Origin: Leifsonia sp. ku-ls
GTDB taxonomy: Bacteria; Actinomycetota; Actinomycetes; Actinomycetales; Microbacteriaceae
Reading direction: 5' to 3'
DNA length: 64,000 nt
Assembly (NCBI GenBank): GCA_003367665.1
Contig: QKXI01000012.1
Location: 60,581 to 124,580 of the forward strand
Positions 60,757-64,000 of the stretch are shown here, piece by piece. Made by a program: the position numbers and the translations under genes. The notes beneath the pieces are model-generated. The model was not told the DNA's origin, ran no database searches, and was given only the letters and a program-made list of their open reading frames with translations. Each line of letters opens with the position of its first letter. Position 1 is the first letter of the stretch.

Positions 60757-61161
60757 ATGCCGTTGAGAAGGATGGGACGCCCGGGACTGATCGGGATGGC
60801 GGCACGCACCGCGGTGGTCGCAGGAACGGCCTCCGCCGTCGCCGGTGGCGTGCAGCACCACCAGCAGCAGAAGTACCAGGCGCAGGCCGACCAGCAGGCC
60901 TACGAGCAGCAGCAGGCGTACGAGCAGCAGCAGGCCGCCTACCAGCAGCAGCAGTACGAGCAGCAACAGCAGCAGGCGCAGATGCAGCAGATGGCCCAGC
61001 AGGCCGCCGCCGAACAGCTCGCCGCCCAGCAGCAGGCGGCTCCGGCGGCCGGCGGGGGCGACGACATGATGACCCAGCTGCAACAGCTCGCCACCCTGCA
61101 CACGCAGGGTGTGCTCACCGACGAGGAGTTCGCCGCCGCGAAGGCGAAGCTGCTCGGCTAG
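60757..61161 (+). CDS. SHOCT-domain protein with Gln-rich linker
   Basis: 134 aa. A hydrophobic N-terminal stretch (residues 10-30, GLIGMAARTAVVAGTASAVAGG) may insert in the membrane. Residues 34-92 are about half Gln, in QAYEQQQ-like repeats, probably disordered or coiled. The C-terminal 35 residues form a SHOCT domain (MTQLQQLATLHTQGVLTDEEFAAAKAKLLG), an oligomerisation motif. GAGGAGA precedes the ATG. Paired with the preceding DUF6325 gene. Confidence 0.88.
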   Translation: MPLRRMGRPGLIGMAARTAVVAGTASAVAGGVQHHQQQKYQAQADQQAYEQQQAYEQQQAAYQQQQYEQQQQQAQMQQMAQQAAAEQLAAQQQAAPAAGGGDDMMTQLQQLATLHTQGVLTDEEFAAAKAKLLG

Positions 61162-61230
61162 CGGAAGCGGCGCCCGCGCGCCCGACGGGCCTCCGCCCGG
61201 CGGGCGCCGCTCTGCGCGCCGGCCGCACCG

Positions 61231-61236
61231 TACGAT
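61231..61236 (+). promoter_or_regulatory. -10 box of purC
   Basis: TACGAT, 6 nt before GTG 61243; no ribosome site, so probably leaderless. Confidence 0.6.
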
Positions 61237-61242
61237 GGTCGG

Positions 61243-62145
61243 GTGAGCGAACTTCCGGGATGGGTCCACGTCTACTCGGGCAAGGTGCGCGACCTGTACG
61301 TGCCAGAGGGCGCGACCGGTCTCGCCGACACCGACAGCGTCCTCGTCGTCGCGAGCGACCGGGTGAGCGCGTTCGACCACGTGCTCGAGCCGGGCATCCC
61401 GGGCAAGGGCGACCTGCTCACCACCCTGAGCCTGTGGTGGTTCGACCAGCTCGACGACGTGCCGAACCACCTGATCCCGGACCACGTGCTGAGCGGCGAG
61501 CGGGTCGTGGAGCGCATCCCGGCCGCGGTCTCCGGCCGCTCGATGCTGGTGAAGCCTCTGGACATGTTCCCGATCGAGTGCGTCGTGCGCGGCTACCTGA
61601 CCGGCAGCGGCTGGGCCGAGTACCGGGCGTCGCAGAGCGTGTGCGGCATCCCGCTGCCCGCGGGCCTCGAGAACGGCGACCGCCTGCCCGAGCCGCTCTA
61701 CACGCCGGCCTGGAAGGCGCCGCTCGGCGAGCACGACGAGAACATCAGCTTCGAGCGCACGGTCGAGCTGGTCGGCCCGGACATCGCGGAGGAGCTGCGC
61801 CGGCTCTCCCTGCACGTGTACGCCCGCGGTGCGGCCATCGCCGAGGAGCGCGGCGTCATCATCGCGGACACGAAGTTCGAGTTCGGCGCCGACCGCGTCA
61901 CCGGCGAGATCACGCTGGCCGACGAGGTGCTGACGAGCGACTCGAGCCGGTACTGGGATGCGGCCGCCTATGCCGCCGGCCGCACGCCGGAGGAGCGCAT
62001 GGCGAGCTTCGACAAGCAGATCGTCCGGGACTGGCTGGCCGCGAACTGGGACAAGACGGGCACGCCGCCGCAGCTGCCCGCCGGGGTGGTGGAGCGGACC
62101 GCCGCCCGCTACCGGGAGCTGCTGGAGCGCCTGACCGGAGACTGA
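61243..62145 (+). CDS. purC: Phosphoribosylaminoimidazole-succinocarboxamide synthase
   Basis: 300 aa SAICAR synthetase: joins aspartate to CAIR (purine step 8). VYSGKVRDLY, VASDRVSAFDHVL, PIECVVRGYLTGSGW, ISFERTVELVG and DTKFEFG are the family signatures. Actinobacterial length, longer than the 237-aa E. coli enzyme. GTG 61243 is probably leaderless. Confidence 0.96.
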   Translation: MSELPGWVHVYSGKVRDLYVPEGATGLADTDSVLVVASDRVSAFDHVLEPGIPGKGDLLTTLSLWWFDQLDDVPNHLIPDHVLSGERVVERIPAAVSGRSMLVKPLDMFPIECVVRGYLTGSGWAEYRASQSVCGIPLPAGLENGDRLPEPLYTPAWKAPLGEHDENISFERTVELVGPDIAEELRRLSLHVYARGAAIAEERGVIIADTKFEFGADRVTGEITLADEVLTSDSSRYWDAAAYAAGRTPEERMASFDKQIVRDWLAANWDKTGTPPQLPAGVVERTAARYRELLERLTGD

Positions 62146-62191
62146 GCCGGGCAGCGCCGTCCGCATGCCGCGCCGCGCATGCCAGGCGGGA

Positions 62192-62197
62192 TAGCGT
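62192..62197 (+). promoter_or_regulatory. -10 box of the RraA-like gene
   Basis: TAGCGT, 6 nt before ATG 62204; probable leaderless start. Confidence 0.6.
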
Positions 62198-62203
62198 CAC
62201 CTC

Positions 62204-62902
62204 ATGGCCGCTGAATCCGCCACCGCTCCCGTGCCCGCCACCGCCGCGATCGCCGACGCCGCCGTGCGCCTCGGCGTCGCCGTCCAGACCGCTCCCGTGA
62301 GCCTCGTCGCGCTGCTGCCCGGCCGCGCGTTCTCCGGCCCGGCCGCCCCCGTCACCCACCTCGGCAGCGTGGACGTGCTGCTCGAGGCGATCGACGACGC
62401 CCCCTCCGGCGCGGTGCTCGTCGTCGACAACGGCGGCCGCGACGACGAGGCGTGCGTCGGCGACCTGATGCTCCTGGAGGCGCGGGAGGCCGGGATGGCC
62501 GGCGCCGTCATCTGGGGCCGGCACCGCGACACCGCGCAGCTGCGCGAGATCGGGCTGCCGGTGTTCAGCCGCGGCGCGTACCCGTTCGGCCCTCGGCGGG
62601 TGCCGCCGGCGGGCACCGCCATGCGGTCGGCGTTCCTGGACGGGGTGACCGTGACCGCGGAGCACTGGCTGGTCGGCGACGACGACGGAGTGCTCGTGCT
62701 GGCCGCCGCCGACCGCGAGCGGCTGTTCGCGGAGGCGCTCCGCATCCAAACCGTCGAGGGCGCCCAGGCCGGACGCATGCGCGCGGGCTCGTCGCTGCGC
62801 GACCAGCTCGACTTCGCCCGCTACCGCCGCCTCCAGGCCGAGGACCCCACGCTCACCCTCCGCCGCTACCTCGCCGAGACCGGCGGCGCCATCGAGACCT
62901 GA
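62204..62902 (+). CDS. RraA-like protein (HMG aldolase / RNase E regulator fold)
   Basis: 232 aa. VLVVDNGGRDDEACVGDLMLLEAREAGMAGAVIWGRHRD holds the RraA core, including the conserved Arg-Asp (RHRD) used for Mg2+ and oxaloacetate binding in the aldolase members. The C-terminal 40 residues, Arg-rich, extend beyond the usual 160-aa RraA and resemble the longer aldolase-like versions. Commonly labelled RraA regulator; a 4-hydroxy-4-methyl-2-oxoglutarate aldolase or oxaloacetate decarboxylase activity is equally possible. Confidence 0.83.
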   Translation: MAAESATAPVPATAAIADAAVRLGVAVQTAPVSLVALLPGRAFSGPAAPVTHLGSVDVLLEAIDDAPSGAVLVVDNGGRDDEACVGDLMLLEAREAGMAGAVIWGRHRDTAQLREIGLPVFSRGAYPFGPRRVPPAGTAMRSAFLDGVTVTAEHWLVGDDDGVLVLAAADRERLFAEALRIQTVEGAQAGRMRAGSSLRDQLDFARYRRLQAEDPTLTLRRYLAETGGAIET

Positions 62903-62935
62903 AATAGTCCCGGTCGCGCGGGCGTTTCACCACGC

Positions 62936-63814
62936 ATGCCCGAACTCCTGCCCGCCGACTCCGCCATGGGGGCCGTGACCTTGCGCGTCGCCGACCTCGA
63001 CGCCATGACCCGTTACTACCGCGACGCCGTCACGCTCACGGTCCTCGCCGCCGAGGGCGACCGCGTGATCCTCGGCCGCGGGGCGACGCCTGCGGTGATC
63101 CTGGAGCATGCGCCCGAACTGCGGCACGCGTCGCCCGGGGAGGCCGGCCTGTTCCACACGGCGATCCTGTTCGACACCCAGGAGGCGCTGGCGGCCGCGG
63201 TCTACTCCGTCGCCCGGCGCGCGCCCGGCACCTTCACCGGAAGCGCCGACCACCTGGTGAGCACGGCGTTCTACTTCACCGACCCCGAGGGCAACGGGGT
63301 CGAGCTGTACTGGGACCGCGACCGCAGCCAGTGGAGCTGGACGCACGGTCAGGTCGAGATGGCGACCCTCTACCTGGACCCGAACCGCTTCCTCCAGGAG
63401 CATCTCACGGACCGCGCCGTCGCCCTCGCCGAGGAGGAGGGCGCACAGCCGTTCGGCGACGCCGGCGTCGGCCACGTGCACCTGTCGGTCGGCGACGTCG
63501 ACTCCGCCCGCGCCTTCTACGTCGACCGGCTCGGCTTCGAGACGACGGCCGCCCTCGGGGGCAGCGCGCTGTTCGTGAGCGCCGGCGGCTACCACCACCA
63601 CATGGCGATGAACACCTGGAACAGCCGAGGCGCCGGCCGCCGGCAGCTGGCGCTGGGGCTCGGCGAGGTGGAGATCCGGGTGCCCTCGTCCGACGACGTC
63701 GGCGAGCTCAGCGAGCGGATGCGGCACTACGGCATCGCGGCGCGCGACGACGGCCGGGCGGTGACGTTCGACGATCCGTGGGCGAACGCGGTCCGCGTGG
63801 TGTCGGAGGCCTGA
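62936..63814 (+). CDS. VOC-family protein, two-domain (CatE-like)
   Basis: 292 aa made of two glyoxalase/dioxygenase (VOC) modules: about 10-130 (MGAVTLRVADLDAMTRYYRDAV ... FTDPEGNGVELYWD) and 170-285 (GHVHLSVGDVDSARAFYVDRLGF ... YHHHMAMNTW). Candidate metal ligands are His in GHVHLSV and YHHHMAMN and Glu in the VRVV/GVELY strands. CatE-type extradiol dioxygenases share this layout; true substrate unknown. A strong terminator follows. Confidence 0.87.
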   Translation: MPELLPADSAMGAVTLRVADLDAMTRYYRDAVTLTVLAAEGDRVILGRGATPAVILEHAPELRHASPGEAGLFHTAILFDTQEALAAAVYSVARRAPGTFTGSADHLVSTAFYFTDPEGNGVELYWDRDRSQWSWTHGQVEMATLYLDPNRFLQEHLTDRAVALAEEEGAQPFGDAGVGHVHLSVGDVDSARAFYVDRLGFETTAALGGSALFVSAGGYHHHMAMNTWNSRGAGRRQLALGLGEVEIRVPSSDDVGELSERMRHYGIAARDDGRAVTFDDPWANAVRVVSEA

Positions 63815-63818
63815 CGCG

Positions 63819-63857
63819 AGAAGGAGGTCGCAGCCGGACGGGCTGCGACCTCCTTCT
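63819..63857. terminator. Strong hairpin after the VOC gene
   Basis: 17-bp perfect arms (63819-63835 and 63841-63857) with a 5-nt loop, 4 nt after the VOC stop. It also faces the convergent gene ending at 63869, so it probably serves both. Confidence 0.88.
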
Positions 63858-63868
63858 GTATGTGCGGA

Positions 63869-64000
63869 TCAGTCGGCGACGGGGGCGGCGTGGACGCCGT
63901 GCGGCGGCTCCTCGCCCGGCGCGGCGTCGGTCGCCGGGGCGACGTCGGCGGCGTGCGACCCGTGCGGGACCGCGTCCACCGGCACCGGCGCGGCGTGGGC
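63869..64000 (-). CDS. C-terminal part of an unidentified gene entering from the right
   Basis: The minus-strand frame is open from the window edge for 43 codons to TGA at 63869. The segment is Pro/Ala/His-rich (PHGSHAAD, PPHGVHAAP), probably a disordered tail. Its position after a bidirectional-type terminator supports a real gene. Family cannot be identified from the tail. Confidence 0.55.
   Translation of the reverse strand, partial: AHAAPVPVDAVPHGSHAADVAPATDAAPGEEPPHGVHAAPVAD

Overview
The window comes from a high-GC actinobacterium, most likely a Microbacteriaceae member close to Leifsonia. This is inferred from strong G/C bias at third codon positions, abundant GTG starts, many 4-bp ATGA/GTGA stop-start overlaps, several apparently leaderless genes, a DUF3073 protein and a Dps with a Lys/Ala-rich tail. 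I see no IS element, prophage, tRNA, rRNA or CRISPR array. It reads as ordinary chromosome with accessory metabolic and resistance modules.

Layout. 2-10146: a tightly coupled operon for oxidative sugar metabolism (SDR, GH15 glucosidase/trehalase, NDH-2, small membrane protein, gluconate-dehydrogenase-type subunit, GMC flavoprotein, ThDP enzyme, sugar-acid dehydratase of the enolase superfamily, MarR). 10208-12322: DEAD-box helicase with a long charged repeat domain. 12590-16357: FAD oxidoreductase + SRPBCC pair, Hsp20 under a CIRCE element, Dps, GNAT. 16422-22672: histidine utilisation (IclR regulator, hutH-hutU-hutI, convergent hutG), with one palindrome at the same distance upstream of hutH and hutG. 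22746-26231: large RND exporter. 26363-28799: MocR-type regulator divergent from a YczE-like membrane protein. 28882-30455: TipA-type MerR regulator divergent from a frameshifted metallo-beta-lactamase-fold gene. 30592-32769: KimA-like APC transporter.

32970-34435: PadR + DUF4097 pair. 34629-39086: a complete glycopeptide-resistance set, vanR-vanS facing vanH-vanA-vanX, with diagnostic active-site residues intact. 39166-39747: monooxygenase-fold membrane protein. 39799-47445: LacI regulator and the sugar ABC operon it probably controls (binding lipoprotein, two permeases, peptidase-E-like protein, glycogen-debranching-type hydrolase), with two identical operators. 47515-48965: flavin monooxygenase and DUF3073. 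49041-52512: ABC-2 exporter with its own two-component system. 52581-53843: secreted Ig-like/Calx-beta protein.

53915-62145: purine genes purM, purF, purD and purC interspersed with a sterol-carrier-like protein, a small membrane protein, an alditol oxidase and a DUF6325/SHOCT pair. The right end holds an RraA-like protein, a two-domain VOC protein, a strong terminator and the tail of a gene running in from the right.

Recurring themes: (i) long, almost perfect hairpins separate convergent gene pairs, two of them sharing a core sequence; (ii) a TANNNT box sits 6-8 nt before many start codons, pointing to widespread leaderless transcription; (iii) several regulators have recognisable palindromes next to their likely targets (HrcA, IclR, MocR, MerR, PadR, LacI).
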